The notes: a model not told the origin generated them from the letters alone. 64,000 nt of DNA from Beijerinckiaceae bacterium RH AL1 (GCA_901457705.2 LR590083.2:2852597-2916596), one strand, 5' to 3'; counted from the first letter of the stretch, positions 52,873 through 61,124 are shown. A program made the numbers and translations.

Positions 52873-54129
52873 TTGGACCAGAAGTCGTTTTTGCGGTCGC
52901 TGTTCGATGCGGCCGTCGCCGCCGCGGACCCGTTCAAGACCATCGCCGCGCACCTGCCGCCGCCGCCGAAGGGCCGCACGCTCGTCATCGGCGCCGGCAA
53001 GGCGTCCGCCGAGATGGCCCGCGCCCTGGAGCAGAACTGGCCGGCACCGCTCGAGGGGCTCGTCGTCACCCGCTACGGCCATGGCGCCGAGACCAAGGGC
53101 ATCGAGATCGTCGAGGCGAGCCATCCGGTGCCCGACCAGGCCGGCGCCGACGCCGCCAAGCGCATGCTGCAGCTCGTGCAGGGCCTCACCGCCGACGACC
53201 TCGTCATCGCGCTGATCTCGGGCGGCGGCTCGTCGCTGCTGCCGATCCCGCTCGACGGCCTCACGCTGGCCGACAAGCAGGCAGTCAACAAGGCGCTGCT
53301 GAAGAGCGGCGCGACGATCGGCGAGATGAACTGCGTGCGCCGGCATCTGTCGGCGATCAAGGGCGGCCGCCTGCTGCAGGCCTGCGCGCCGGCCAAGGTC
53401 GTGACCCTGGCGATCTCCGACGTGCCGGGCGACGCGCCCGGCGACATCGCCTCCGGCCCGACCATGCCGGACCCGACGACCTGCGCCGACGCGCTGCGGC
53501 TGATCGAGAAGTACGGGATCGAGATTCCGGCGGGCGTCCGCAAGACTCTTGAGAGCGGCCTGGGCGAATCGCCGAAGCCCGACGACCCGAGCCTGCCGCC
53601 GCACGAGTTCCACCTCATCGCGGCGCCGCAGGCCTCGCTCGAGGCGGCGGCGGAGATCGCGCGCCAGGCCGGCATCACGCCCTACATCCTCGGCGACAGC
53701 CTGGAAGGCGAGTCGCGCGACATGGGCATCGTGATGGCCGGCATCGCGCGCCAGGTGGCGACGCGCGGCCAGCCCTTTGCGACGCCTTGCGTGCTGTTGT
53801 CGGGCGGCGAGACCACGGTGACCGTGCGCGGCGACGGTCGCGGCGGCCGCAACGTCGAGTTCCTGCTGTCGCTCGCCATCGCCCTGCAAGGGAACGCCAA
53901 GGTCTTCGCCATCGCCGGCGACACGGACGGCGTCGACGGCGCCGAGGAGATCGCCGGCGCCATCGTCACGCCGACGACGCTGACGCGCGCCTTCGAAGCC
54001 GGCATCACGCCGGCCGAAAGCCTGGCGCGCAACGACGGCCACGGCTTCTTCCAGGCGCTCGGCGACAGCGTTGTCACCGGCCCGACTCTCACGAACGTGA
54101 ACGATTTCAGAGCAATCCTGATCGAATAA
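52873..54129 (+). CDS. Glycerate 2-kinase / MOFRL-family enzyme (TtuD/GckA-like)
   Basis: The 418-residue product has an N-terminal glycerate-kinase domain (TLVIGAGKASAEMARALE; EASHPVPDQAGADAAKRML; ALISGGGSSLLPIP; NCVRRHLSAIKGGRL; ISDVPGDAPGDIASGPTMPDP) and a C-terminal MOFRL domain (LLSGGETTVTVRGDGRGGRNVEFLL; DGVDGAEEIAGAIV). Such enzymes phosphorylate D-glycerate to 2-phosphoglycerate and were once labelled hydroxypyruvate reductase. The product enters glycolysis at the step used by GpmA. It starts with TTG 52873, 10 nt after the podJ-like stop. Confidence 0.93.
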   Translation: MDQKSFLRSLFDAAVAAADPFKTIAAHLPPPPKGRTLVIGAGKASAEMARALEQNWPAPLEGLVVTRYGHGAETKGIEIVEASHPVPDQAGADAAKRMLQLVQGLTADDLVIALISGGGSSLLPIPLDGLTLADKQAVNKALLKSGATIGEMNCVRRHLSAIKGGRLLQACAPAKVVTLAISDVPGDAPGDIASGPTMPDPTTCADALRLIEKYGIEIPAGVRKTLESGLGESPKPDDPSLPPHEFHLIAAPQASLEAAAEIARQAGITPYILGDSLEGESRDMGIVMAGIARQVATRGQPFATPCVLLSGGETTVTVRGDGRGGRNVEFLLSLAIALQGNAKVFAIAGDTDGVDGAEEIAGAIVTPTTLTRAFEAGITPAESLARNDGHGFFQALGDSVVTGPTLTNVNDFRAILIE

Positions 54130-54223
54130 GGCGCGATCCCCCTGCATTAACCTTAATGCCAAGCGAATGTGCATGCGCGGCGCGACTCGGATAGACGCCG
54201 ATGGACGCCGGGTAAGGTCGCTT

Positions 54224-54238
54224 TTAAAGCTTCCTTAA
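54224..54238 (+). promoter_or_regulatory. CtrA box (TTAA-N7-TTAA) upstream of the PdhS-like kinase gene
   Basis: TTAAAGCTTCCTTAA is a perfect TTAA-N7-TTAA, the full CtrA recognition pattern. It lies 56 nt before the start codon. A second cluster, TTAACCTTAA, lies near 54150. CtrA is the master cell-cycle regulator of alphaproteobacteria. Confidence 0.6.
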
Positions 54239-54293
54239 TGCTAACCCGGAACCGGCGGTCCGGCTGGCACAGCCTTGGGGAAGCTCGTCAGGA

Positions 54294-57002
54294 ATGAGTG
54301 ACGTCTGGTGCGGGCCCGGCCTGACGCGCGACGATTACGATGCGTTCGTCGATGCGCTCGCCCTCGACCGCCGCAACGGTGCCCCCCTGCTCGCGGTCGC
54401 GACCGGCGACGCACCCCGCCTCGTCATGGCGAGCTTCGCCTTCTTCGCGCTCTTCGGCGTCTCGGGCAGCGAGGCGCTGTCGCGCCGCCTGCTCGGCAGC
54501 CGCGATCCCGGCGCGCGTCGCCTCGCCGATCTTTTCCGCTCCCTGCCGCTGCAGGGCGCGCCTAGGCTGGAGCGCCTGCGCTTCACCATCGGGCCGTCGA
54601 GCGAGATCATCACCTTCCTCTGTCGCCGGTTCACCGCGGCCTCAGGCCTGCCGGTGTTCGTCGCCGCCGCGCTCGGCGTGCGGCCGGGCCTGATGCCGGT
54701 CGCCGCGCCGCCCGTCGCGAGCGCCGATGATGCCGAAGGCGCGGCCTCGTCCTTCGACGAGCCGATGAACTTGCCGGCGATCCAGGAGACGCTCGGCAAG
54801 CGCTGGCCGTCGACGCGACGCCTCCGCTTCCTGTGGCAGAGCGATGCCGAGGGGATCTGCCGCGAGATCACCGAGCCGCTGGCGGCCGTCGTCGGCCGCG
54901 GCAACGGCGATCTCGTCGGCACGAACCTTCTCGAGCTGGCGCCGCGGCTCGATGCGAGCGGCCGGCTCGCCCAGGCGCTGGCGGAGCGCAAGACCTGGAG
55001 CGGCGTCACCATCGACTGGCCGATCACCGATGCGCCGGGGGCCGTCGGCGTCGCGCTCGGCGCCGTGCCGTCCTTCGGCGCGGAGCGCGCCTTCGAGGGG
55101 TACCGCGGCTACGGCGTGATCCATCTCGACCGCATCGTGCCGCACCAGCCGACGCGGCTCGTGCCGGCGCCCGAGGACAGCCGCAGCCTCAACAACGTCG
55201 TCGCCTTTCCGGGCGGCCGAGAGTTTTCCAGCGAGGACCACGCCGCGTTCGCCGCGCTGGCGGCCGAGCTGCGCGACCGCACCGGCCTCCTCGAAGAGAC
55301 GCCCGCCCCGGCCGTGACGGAGCCGTCGGCGCCGGAGCCTCCGCCCGCGCCAGAACCCGTCGTGGACGTGCCGACCGCCGAGACACCCGAGGCTGCGTCG
55401 CCGCAACCCGAGCAGCCAGCAGTCGAGGCGCCCGAGCCCGTGGCCGCCGTCGCGCCGCCGCACGCCGGCAACCTCCTGGCCGTGCTCGATCGGCTCGCGC
55501 TCGGCGTGCTCGTCTCGCGCGACAACGTGCCGATCTTCGCCAACCGCCATTTTTTCGAGCTGACCGGCTTCCGCAACGAGGATGAGCTGCATACTGCCGG
55601 CGGCCTCGCACATCTCTTCAGCGGATCACCTCACGAAGGCGAGCGCTGCGAATCGGTCGCCGTGCGCCGCCGCGACGGCACGGTCCTGCCCGCCGCGGCA
55701 CGGATGCAGCGCATCGACTGGGACGGGCTGCCGGCCACCCTGCTCACGCTGAAGCCGGCACCCGACACCGCGGCGACACGTAGCCTCGAGGCCGAGCACG
55801 ACGCGGCGATCGAAGCGATGGGCCGCCAGCACGCCGACGACCGCCGCCGCGACGGCGCCGAGCTGCGCCACCTGCGCGCGATCCTCGAGACCGCGACGGA
55901 TGGCGTTGCGGTGATCGATGCCGCCGGCAACGTTCTCTCCCTGAACCGCTCCGGCGAGGCGCTGCTCGGCCGCGACCGCGGCACCGTGGTCGGCAAGCCG
56001 TTCCTCGACCTTTTCGCGCAGGGCAACCAGAACCTCGCGAAGGACTACCTCGACGGCCTGACGACGAATGCCACCCGGAGCCTGCTCAACGACGGGCGCG
56101 AGCTTGAGGTGAAGGCGCCGCAGGGCGGCACGATCCCGGTCTTCATGACCCTTGGCCGGCTCGACCATGGCGCGCCCGACGAGGAGGCCGGCGCAGGCCC
56201 CGATGCGCGCTACTGCGCGCTCTTCCGCGACCTTACGCACTGGAAGAAGGTCGAGCACGAGCTGGAGACGGCGAAGCACGACGCCGAGCGCGCGAGCGCC
56301 GCCAAGACCGACTTCCTCGCCAAGGTCAGCCACGAGGTGCGCACGCCGCTCAACGCCATCATCGGCTTCGCCGAGGTGATGCAGGAGGAACGCTTCGGGC
56401 CCGTCGGCAACGAGCGCTACCGGGAATACCTGCGCGACATCCATGCGTCCGGCACGCATGTAATGAGCCTCATCAACGACCTGCTCGATCTTTCCAAGAT
56501 CGAGGCCGGACGGATGGAGCTCGACCCGACGCCGATCGACGCCAACCGCATCATTTCCGATTGCGTCGGGCTGATGCAGACGCAGGCGAGCCGCGGCCGG
56601 GTGATCATGCGCCTGTCGCTCGCCCCCGCCCTGCCGATGATCAGGGCCGACGAGCGCTCGATGCGCCAGATCGTCCTGAACCTCCTGTCGAACGCGGTGA
56701 AGTACAACGAGCCGGGCGGCCAGGTGATCGTCGCCACCGCCGCTCCCGAGGACGGCAAGGTCCTGATTCGCGTGCGCGACACCGGCGCCGGCATGTCGGA
56801 GGCCGACATCGCCGCCGCGCTCGAGCCGTTCCGCCAGGTCTCGACGCGGCCGATGACCGAAGGCACCGGCCTCGGCTTGCCGCTGACCAAGGCGCTCGTG
56901 GAGGCCAACGAGGCGACCTTCGCGATCCGCTCGAAGGTCGACCAGGGCACGCTCGTCGAGATCGCCTTCCCGCCCGCGCGCGTGCTGCAGGGGCAGCGCT
57001 AG
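54294..57002 (+). CDS. PdhS/PleC-like cell-cycle PAS-histidine kinase
   Basis: The 902-residue soluble product has two or more N-terminal PAS-like regions, a Pro/Glu/Ala-rich linker (about 335-390), PAS domains near 395-490 (LDRLALGVLVSRDNVPIFANRHFFELTGF) and 525-650 (ILETATDGVAVIDAAGNVLSLNRSGEALLG), HisKA with H680 (FLAKVSHEVRTPLNAIIGFAEVM), and HATPase_c (LLSNAVKYNEPGG; GTGLGLPLTKALVE). The segment EERFGPVGNERYREYLRDIHASGTHVMSLINDLLDLSKIEAG is the PdhS/PleC/DivJ signature. PdhS kinases act on DivK and indirectly on CtrA. A perfect CtrA box in its promoter region suggests feedback. Confidence 0.88.
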   Translation: MSDVWCGPGLTRDDYDAFVDALALDRRNGAPLLAVATGDAPRLVMASFAFFALFGVSGSEALSRRLLGSRDPGARRLADLFRSLPLQGAPRLERLRFTIGPSSEIITFLCRRFTAASGLPVFVAAALGVRPGLMPVAAPPVASADDAEGAASSFDEPMNLPAIQETLGKRWPSTRRLRFLWQSDAEGICREITEPLAAVVGRGNGDLVGTNLLELAPRLDASGRLAQALAERKTWSGVTIDWPITDAPGAVGVALGAVPSFGAERAFEGYRGYGVIHLDRIVPHQPTRLVPAPEDSRSLNNVVAFPGGREFSSEDHAAFAALAAELRDRTGLLEETPAPAVTEPSAPEPPPAPEPVVDVPTAETPEAASPQPEQPAVEAPEPVAAVAPPHAGNLLAVLDRLALGVLVSRDNVPIFANRHFFELTGFRNEDELHTAGGLAHLFSGSPHEGERCESVAVRRRDGTVLPAAARMQRIDWDGLPATLLTLKPAPDTAATRSLEAEHDAAIEAMGRQHADDRRRDGAELRHLRAILETATDGVAVIDAAGNVLSLNRSGEALLGRDRGTVVGKPFLDLFAQGNQNLAKDYLDGLTTNATRSLLNDGRELEVKAPQGGTIPVFMTLGRLDHGAPDEEAGAGPDARYCALFRDLTHWKKVEHELETAKHDAERASAAKTDFLAKVSHEVRTPLNAIIGFAEVMQEERFGPVGNERYREYLRDIHASGTHVMSLINDLLDLSKIEAGRMELDPTPIDANRIISDCVGLMQTQASRGRVIMRLSLAPALPMIRADERSMRQIVLNLLSNAVKYNEPGGQVIVATAAPEDGKVLIRVRDTGAGMSEADIAAALEPFRQVSTRPMTEGTGLGLPLTKALVEANEATFAIRSKVDQGTLVEIAFPPARVLQGQR

Positions 57003-57035
57003 AAGGGCATCCCGGATCGGTCGACGTGCCAGTAG

Positions 57036-57144
57036 CCTCATGGTGAGCCGCGCGCAGCGCGAGTCGAACCACGAGGCGGTCCACGGATCGAGCCAGCTGG
57101 ACCCCTCCTAATTCGAGACGCGCTACGCGCTCCTCACCATGAGG
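57036..57144. repeat. REP-like inverted pair between the PdhS-like and SDR genes
   Basis: Two 41-nt copies stand head to head. The left copy, 57036-57076, reads CCTCATGGTGAG...CGAACCACGAGG. The right copy, 57104-57144, is the same element inverted: its reverse complement reads CCTCATGGTGAG...CGAATTAGGAGG. Each contains a GCGCGnAGCGCG core. Short palindromic CCTCATGGTGAG elements are frequent in rhizobial genomes. Confidence 0.7.
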
Positions 57145-57199
57145 GATTGAAGAACGGCCCGATTCCAGAAGATCGGGACCGCTGCAGAGGGCTCCGGCC

Positions 57200-57237
57200 A
57201 AAAAAAAATCGCCGCGCGGATAGGCGTCCGCGGGCGA
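57200..57237 (-). terminator. Minus-strand terminator with nine T residues
   Basis: On the minus strand TCGCC.CGCGG-ACGCCTAT-CCGC..GGCGA forms a stem of 5 plus 4 bp with a small internal loop, followed directly by T9 (plus A9 at 57200-57208). No minus-strand protein gene ends here, so it implies an RNA read from the right. Confidence 0.65.
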
Positions 57238-57410
57238 CTGAGGTTGGTGCCGTGGGAGGACAGCCAAGGCGTCGATTTTTCCCATGGTGCGCCGGCGCTG
57301 CGCTTCACCCACTTGAGCTATCGCGCACCGCACGCCGCGGCATGCCGGACAGGAGCAAGAAAATTCCCGAGGATCGCCCTTGCGCCAAATTACTGGCATA
57401 TGCATGTATC
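57238..57410 (-). ncRNA. Candidate small RNA ending at the T9 terminator
   Basis: The 57145-57459 gap has no convincing protein gene. Its minus strand can form a long hairpin: GGCG-AT...ATTTTC (57385 side) against GAAAAAT-CGACGCC (57275 side), enclosing GGTGCGC ... GCGCACC. The inner part, GATAGCTCAAGTGGGTGAAGC, looks D-arm-like. With the strong terminator this suggests a 150-200 nt RNA, in the size range of 6S RNA. The family is not identified and the 5' end is a guess. Confidence 0.4.
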
Positions 57411-57459
57411 TCCCGCTGCCCGCATCCGCGAGGCAAAAAGCTCATTTGGGAGAACCCTC

Positions 57460-58257
57460 ATGTCGACCAACACCGCCGTCGTCACCGGCGCCTCGACCGG
57501 CATCGGCGCCGTCTACGCCGATCGCCTGGCCCGTCGCGGCCATGATCTCGTCCTCGTCGCGCGCGACGTCTCGCGCCTCAAGGCGCTGGCGACGCGCCTG
57601 CACCTGGAGACAGGCCGCAGCATCGAGGTGCTCGTCGCCGACCTGACGCGCGACGCCGACATCGCCGCCGTCGAGCGTCGCGTGGCCGCTCAAGACGTCA
57701 CGCTCCTCGTCAACAACGCCGGCATGTCGCTGAACGGCGGCCTCCTCGACAACGAGGTGCCGGCGCTCGAGCAGATCATCACGCTGAACGTCACCGCGCC
57801 GACCCGCCTCGCCGCCGCGGCCGGCAAGGCCTTCGTCGCGCGCGGCGCCGGCGCCATCGTCAATATCGCCTCGATCCTCGCCTTCGCGCCGGAAAGCTTC
57901 GACGGCGTCTATTCCGGCACCAAGGCCTACATCCTGAACCTGTCGCTCTCGCTGGCGGGCCAGGTTGCCGACCGCGGCGTCAAGGTGCAGGCGGTGCTGC
58001 CCGGTGCGACGCGCACCGAGATCTGGGCGCGCTCGGGCAAGGACATCGATGCGTTCCCGCCCGAGATGGTGATGGAGGTCGACGATCTCGTCGATGCCGC
58101 GCTGGTCGGCCTCGACAGGGGCGAGACCGTCACCATCCCGCCGCTCGCCGACGAGGACCTCTACAAGAGCTTCGAGGCGGCGCGGGCGGCGATGGGCCCG
58201 CATCTGTCGCAGCGCGAGGTCGCGCCGCGCTACCGGGGCGTTGAAGTCGTGGCATAA
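57460..58257 (+). CDS. Short-chain dehydrogenase/reductase
   Basis: The 265-residue Rossmann-fold protein has TGASTGIG at 9-16, NNAG at 85-88, the catalytic serine S138 (NIASIL) and Y151-x3-K155 (YSGTKAY). It belongs to the classical SDR group with an LPGATRTEIW segment after the active site. The substrate is unknown. ATG 57460 follows GGGAGAACC; the open frame continues upstream through the ncRNA region but without coding character. It is followed by the MarR gene after 8 nt. Confidence 0.93.
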   Translation: MSTNTAVVTGASTGIGAVYADRLARRGHDLVLVARDVSRLKALATRLHLETGRSIEVLVADLTRDADIAAVERRVAAQDVTLLVNNAGMSLNGGLLDNEVPALEQIITLNVTAPTRLAAAAGKAFVARGAGAIVNIASILAFAPESFDGVYSGTKAYILNLSLSLAGQVADRGVKVQAVLPGATRTEIWARSGKDIDAFPPEMVMEVDDLVDAALVGLDRGETVTIPPLADEDLYKSFEAARAAMGPHLSQREVAPRYRGVEVVA

Positions 58258-58265
58258 GCCACTAT

Positions 58266-58763
58266 GTGCCCGACATGAGCGCACCAGACAGCAACGAGCC
58301 GAGGCTCTTCCCCGGGCCCGGCCCCTGCAACAACAGCGAGTTACGCAAGGCGACCCGCAACCTCGGCCTTCTCTTCGACGAGATCCTGCGGCCGTCGGGC
58401 CTGCGCGCGGCGCAGCACGGGATCCTTTATCACGTGAAGGCCATGGACCGGCCGACCATGAAGGCTCTGGCGCGGGAGCTCGTCATGGATCTGTCGGCGC
58501 TTGGCCACACGTTGAAGCCGCTGGTGCGAGACGGATTCCTCCGCCTCGATCCCGACGATCGCGACGCGCGCGCCAAGCGCGTCTCCCTGACGCCGGCCGG
58601 CGAGGCCAAGCTCGCGGAGACGACGGCGCTCTGGCGCTCCGCCCAGGGACGGGTCGAGACGGCGCTCGGCGCGGAGAAGGCGCGGGCGATGCGGGCCATG
58701 CTGGCGGAGGTTTCGTCGAACGCGTTCGGCGCGGCGTTCCGCGGCAATCGCCACCTCGGATGA
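58266..58763 (+). CDS. MarR-family transcriptional regulator
   Basis: The 165-residue product (or 162 from ATG 58275) has the MarR winged helix-turn-helix: LLFDEILRPSGLRAAQHGILYHV, RPTMKALARELVMDLSALGHTLKPLVRDGFLRLDPDDRDARAKRVSLTPAG. The DDRDARAKR wing and LTPAG are family hallmarks. It is placed 8 nt after the SDR gene and probably regulates it; MarR proteins usually repress nearby genes and release on binding small phenolic or oxidising ligands. Confidence 0.93.
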   Translation: MPDMSAPDSNEPRLFPGPGPCNNSELRKATRNLGLLFDEILRPSGLRAAQHGILYHVKAMDRPTMKALARELVMDLSALGHTLKPLVRDGFLRLDPDDRDARAKRVSLTPAGEAKLAETTALWRSAQGRVETALGAEKARAMRAMLAEVSSNAFGAAFRGNRHLG

Positions 58764-58764
58764 G

Positions 58765-59007
58765 CTAGGATCGCTGCGTCGCGGCGCGCAGAAGATGCAC
58801 GCGGATCGCCGAGGAGAGGTTCGCCTCGCCCCGCCCCGCGTCGATCTCGGCGACAAGGCCCGCGACCGACGCACCGCGCGACGCGGCCTCGGCCTTCAGC
58901 GCCTGCCAGAACGCGTCTTCCAAGGAAATGCTGGTGCGGTGGCCGGCGATAACCAGCGAGTGCTTGACGATCGCCGTCGGTGCGACGGCCTCAGGCGTCG
59001 TCGCCAT
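58765..59007 (-). CDS. Ribbon-helix-helix protein (RHH_4 type)
   Basis: The 80-residue product from ATG 59007 contains IVKHSLVIAGHRTSISLEDAFWQALKAEAASRGASVAGLVAEIDAGRGEANLSSAIRVHLL. This is the RHH_4 group, with the DNA-binding strand HRTSISLE and two helices. It probably binds DNA as a dimer. It overlaps the DUF4169 gene by 17 nt and is last in the sspB-DUF4169-RHH operon, a conserved alphaproteobacterial arrangement. Confidence 0.88.
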   Translation of the reverse strand: MATTPEAVAPTAIVKHSLVIAGHRTSISLEDAFWQALKAEAASRGASVAGLVAEIDAGRGEANLSSAIRVHLLRAATQRS

Positions 59008-59188
59008 CGCGCGACGCGAGCCGATGCCCATCGAGCAGGCGCTCGCTGCGCGCGCTCTCCAGCTCCTTCGACAGGCGCTCGACCTTGCTGCGACCGTGAA
59101 GGACGCGATTGCTCGCGGCCATGACCTCGCGCTCGGCGCGCTCGCGCGACTTGCGGGCGCGGCGGAGATTCACGACCTCGCCGGTCAC
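58991..59188 (-). CDS. DUF4169 family protein
   Basis: The 65-residue product (MTGEVVNLRRARKSRERAEREVMAASNRVLHGRSKVERLS...RLLDGHRL) has the DUF4169 pattern: EVVNLRRARKxxxR, then NRxxHGRxKxE and LDGHRL. It is highly charged and helical. The role is unknown. Its start overlaps the sspB stop by 4 nt (ATGA). Confidence 0.9.
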   Translation of the reverse strand: MTGEVVNLRRARKSRERAEREVMAASNRVLHGRSKVERLSKELESARSERLLDGHRLASRDGDDA

Positions 59189-59820
59189 GGCTTCTTCCGG
59201 AAAGCGTCGATCGACACGACCTTCGCGGCGTCGGCCGGCGCGTCGCTGTCCGCGTCGGCCTCGGCAGACGCCGGGACGGCCTTCGCCGGCACCGCCTTCG
59301 GCTTCGCCTTGCCGTCGGCCTTGTCGACGGCGCTCTTCTCCGGCGCCGCCTTCGGCATGGCGACGAGACCGCCGGACGCCGGCGCGGGCGGCACGGACGT
59401 CAGCGCGCGCGGCGCAGGCGCGCCCGGCTCGCCAACTTCCTCGGCGTCGACGTTCGGCTGCGGCTCGAACTTGAAGTTGAACGGCACCGAGGGATCGAAG
59501 AAGCCGGTCAGCGCATCGAACGGCACGACCAGCACCTCGGGAATGCTCTTGAACGACAGCCCGACCTCGAAGGCATGGTCGCTGACGCGCAGCCCCTCGT
59601 ACTGGTGCTGCAGGATGATCGTCATCTCCTCCGGGTACTGCTCGCGCATGCGCGACGACAGCCGCACGCCGGGCGCGTGGGTGCGGAAGGTGATGTAGAA
59701 GTGATGGTCGCCAGGCAGCTCGCCGTTGCGGGCGACATCGCCGAGCACCTTCTTGACCACCCCGCAGAGTGCCTCCTGGACGAGAAGATCGTAGCGGATC
59801 AGGTCGTTCGGCATTCGCAA
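59185..59820 (-). CDS. sspB: SspB-family ClpXP adaptor (alpha type)
   Basis: The 211-residue product has the SspB domain at 1-120: LIRYDLLVQEALCGVVKKVLGDVARNGELPGDHHFYITFRTHAPGV, PEEMTIILQHQYEGLRV, FEVGLSFKSIPEVLVVPFDALTGFFDPSVPF. An Ala/Pro/Lys-rich linker and a C-terminal SIDAFRKKP, the ClpX-docking tail, follow. In Caulobacter the alpha-type SspB delivers ssrA-tagged proteins to ClpXP. The tmRNA gene that encodes the tag lies just upstream on the same strand, about 85 nt away. Confidence 0.95.
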   Translation of the reverse strand: MRMPNDLIRYDLLVQEALCGVVKKVLGDVARNGELPGDHHFYITFRTHAPGVRLSSRMREQYPEEMTIILQHQYEGLRVSDHAFEVGLSFKSIPEVLVVPFDALTGFFDPSVPFNFKFEPQPNVDAEEVGEPGAPAPRALTSVPPAPASGGLVAMPKAAPEKSAVDKADGKAKPKAVPAKAVPASAEADADSDAPADAAKVVSIDAFRKKP

Positions 59821-59904
59821 CTCAGGAGCAGGAAGGGATCAGGTCAGGCGAAGCTTAGCATGAAGCGAGGCTTTGCATGAAAGTGGAGGCTTCTGTTGCC
59901 AGGT

Positions 59905-60225
59905 GCCTCCGAACCCCGCCTTTGAGTGCTACCCCAAAGGACTTTGAATCGGTACCGTCACCGCATTACGCGGCGAGGGCCACCGGAGCATAGTTGTCGT
60001 TGGCAACTATAAGTTTAGCCCGATAACGGCGGTACAATGCCGGGCAAAAGATCGTCCTTTACACTTCCCGTCGAACCTATTTCGCCCCCGCCGGAACGCG
60101 CCGCTCGCAGGCTCGAGCAGAGCTGCGACCAATGCGCTCGGGTGGAGGCGCCGGGTACCGCCCCCGGGTCCGAAAAGCTTATTTCGACGCCGTTTATCGC
60201 CATAGCCGCCACGAGGGCGGCAAAG
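59905..60225 (-). ncRNA. ssrA: tmRNA, circularly permuted two-piece form
   Basis: The minus strand encodes the tag ANDNYAPVALAA ending with TAA (59966-60004). The coding RNA starts at 60089 with GGGGGCG followed by AAATAGGTTCGACGGG, the tmRNA 5' signature. The other piece lies upstream: a T-stem CCGGG/CCCGG, then CGCCTCC-A-CC ending at 60141. GGGGGCG pairs with CGCCTCC, placing a G-U pair at the third position as in tRNA-Ala. The order acceptor piece (60141 to about 60222), spacer, coding piece is the permuted arrangement of alphaproteobacteria. GGAGGC/GCCTCC at 59885-59910 may end transcription. The outer ends are estimates. Confidence 0.93.
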
Positions 60226-60278
60226 GCAATATAGGCGGAACACCGTCGGTTAGGAAGAGCGGGGATACGGCCGGACCC

Positions 60279-61073
60279 ATGGATTCGCCAGCTGTTGCAG
60301 AGGAGATGCCGTCGGTCGGCATCGACGCGCCGACCCCGATGCCGCAACCGCTCGCGCCCGCGTGGCTCGCGGCGAGCCTCGTCGCCATCGCCGCTGCGGC
60401 GGTGCTCTTCTGCTGCCTCGTCGCGGTGCTCTCGACGCTTGGCCTCTTCGCAAGCTTCGGCACCGACGGCGCCACCGATTTCCTGCAGCAGCTGAAGTTC
60501 GACCGGCAGCTGCGCACGCAGGTCGGCGCCGCCACGGTCAGCGCCGCCTATGTCGGGCTGGCGCTCGCGACGCTCGCCGCGGCATGGCTGCGCGGCGGTC
60601 GCGGCTGGCGCGACCTCGTCGCGCTGCGGCCGATGCGCTCGGGCCGCACCGCCTGGCGCGACACGCTCGGCATCGCCGCGCTGACCCTCGGCTACATCGC
60701 GGTCACCACCTACGCCGCCGAGCACGCGCGCGACCGCAGCCTGCTCGTCACTGGGCCGACGGACATGGTCCTCATCAGCCTGCTGGTCGGCAACCTCGTC
60801 GTGCTGGCCCCGATCGCCGAGGAGCTCGTCTTCCGCGGCTGGATCTACACGGCGCTGCGCCGGAGCTTCTCGTTCTGGCCGAGCTATCTCGTGACGATCG
60901 CGCTCTTCGCCGGCATCCATTGGGACGCGAGCCATATCCGCATCGTGCAGGTGCTGCCGCTCTCCGCCGCGCTCGGCCTGATGCGCGAGCGCGCCGGCTC
61001 GATCAAGCCGACGATTGCGCTGCATGCGACCTACAACCTCGTCATCGTTGCGATCCGCCTCGCCTTCACGTGA
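60279..61073 (+). CDS. CPBP-family intramembrane protease
   Basis: The 264-residue membrane protein has the CPBP (CAAX protease and bacteriocin-processing/Abi) motifs: E181-E182-x3-R186 (APIAEELVFRGWIYTAL), F-x3-H in LFAGIHW and the late HATYNL. Five or six hydrophobic segments surround them (LAASLVAIAAAAVLFCCLVAV first). These metal-dependent glutamyl proteases cleave membrane peptides; the substrate here is unknown. ATG 60279 follows a weak purine stretch. The upstream region is shared with the divergent tmRNA promoter. Confidence 0.9.
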   Translation: MDSPAVAEEMPSVGIDAPTPMPQPLAPAWLAASLVAIAAAAVLFCCLVAVLSTLGLFASFGTDGATDFLQQLKFDRQLRTQVGAATVSAAYVGLALATLAAAWLRGGRGWRDLVALRPMRSGRTAWRDTLGIAALTLGYIAVTTYAAEHARDRSLLVTGPTDMVLISLLVGNLVVLAPIAEELVFRGWIYTALRRSFSFWPSYLVTIALFAGIHWDASHIRIVQVLPLSAALGLMRERAGSIKPTIALHATYNLVIVAIRLAFT

Positions 61074-61124
61074 CGCGTGTGTGGTAGACTTGTCGGTGCG
61101 GAAGCCGAGCAGGGAGGCCGCACG

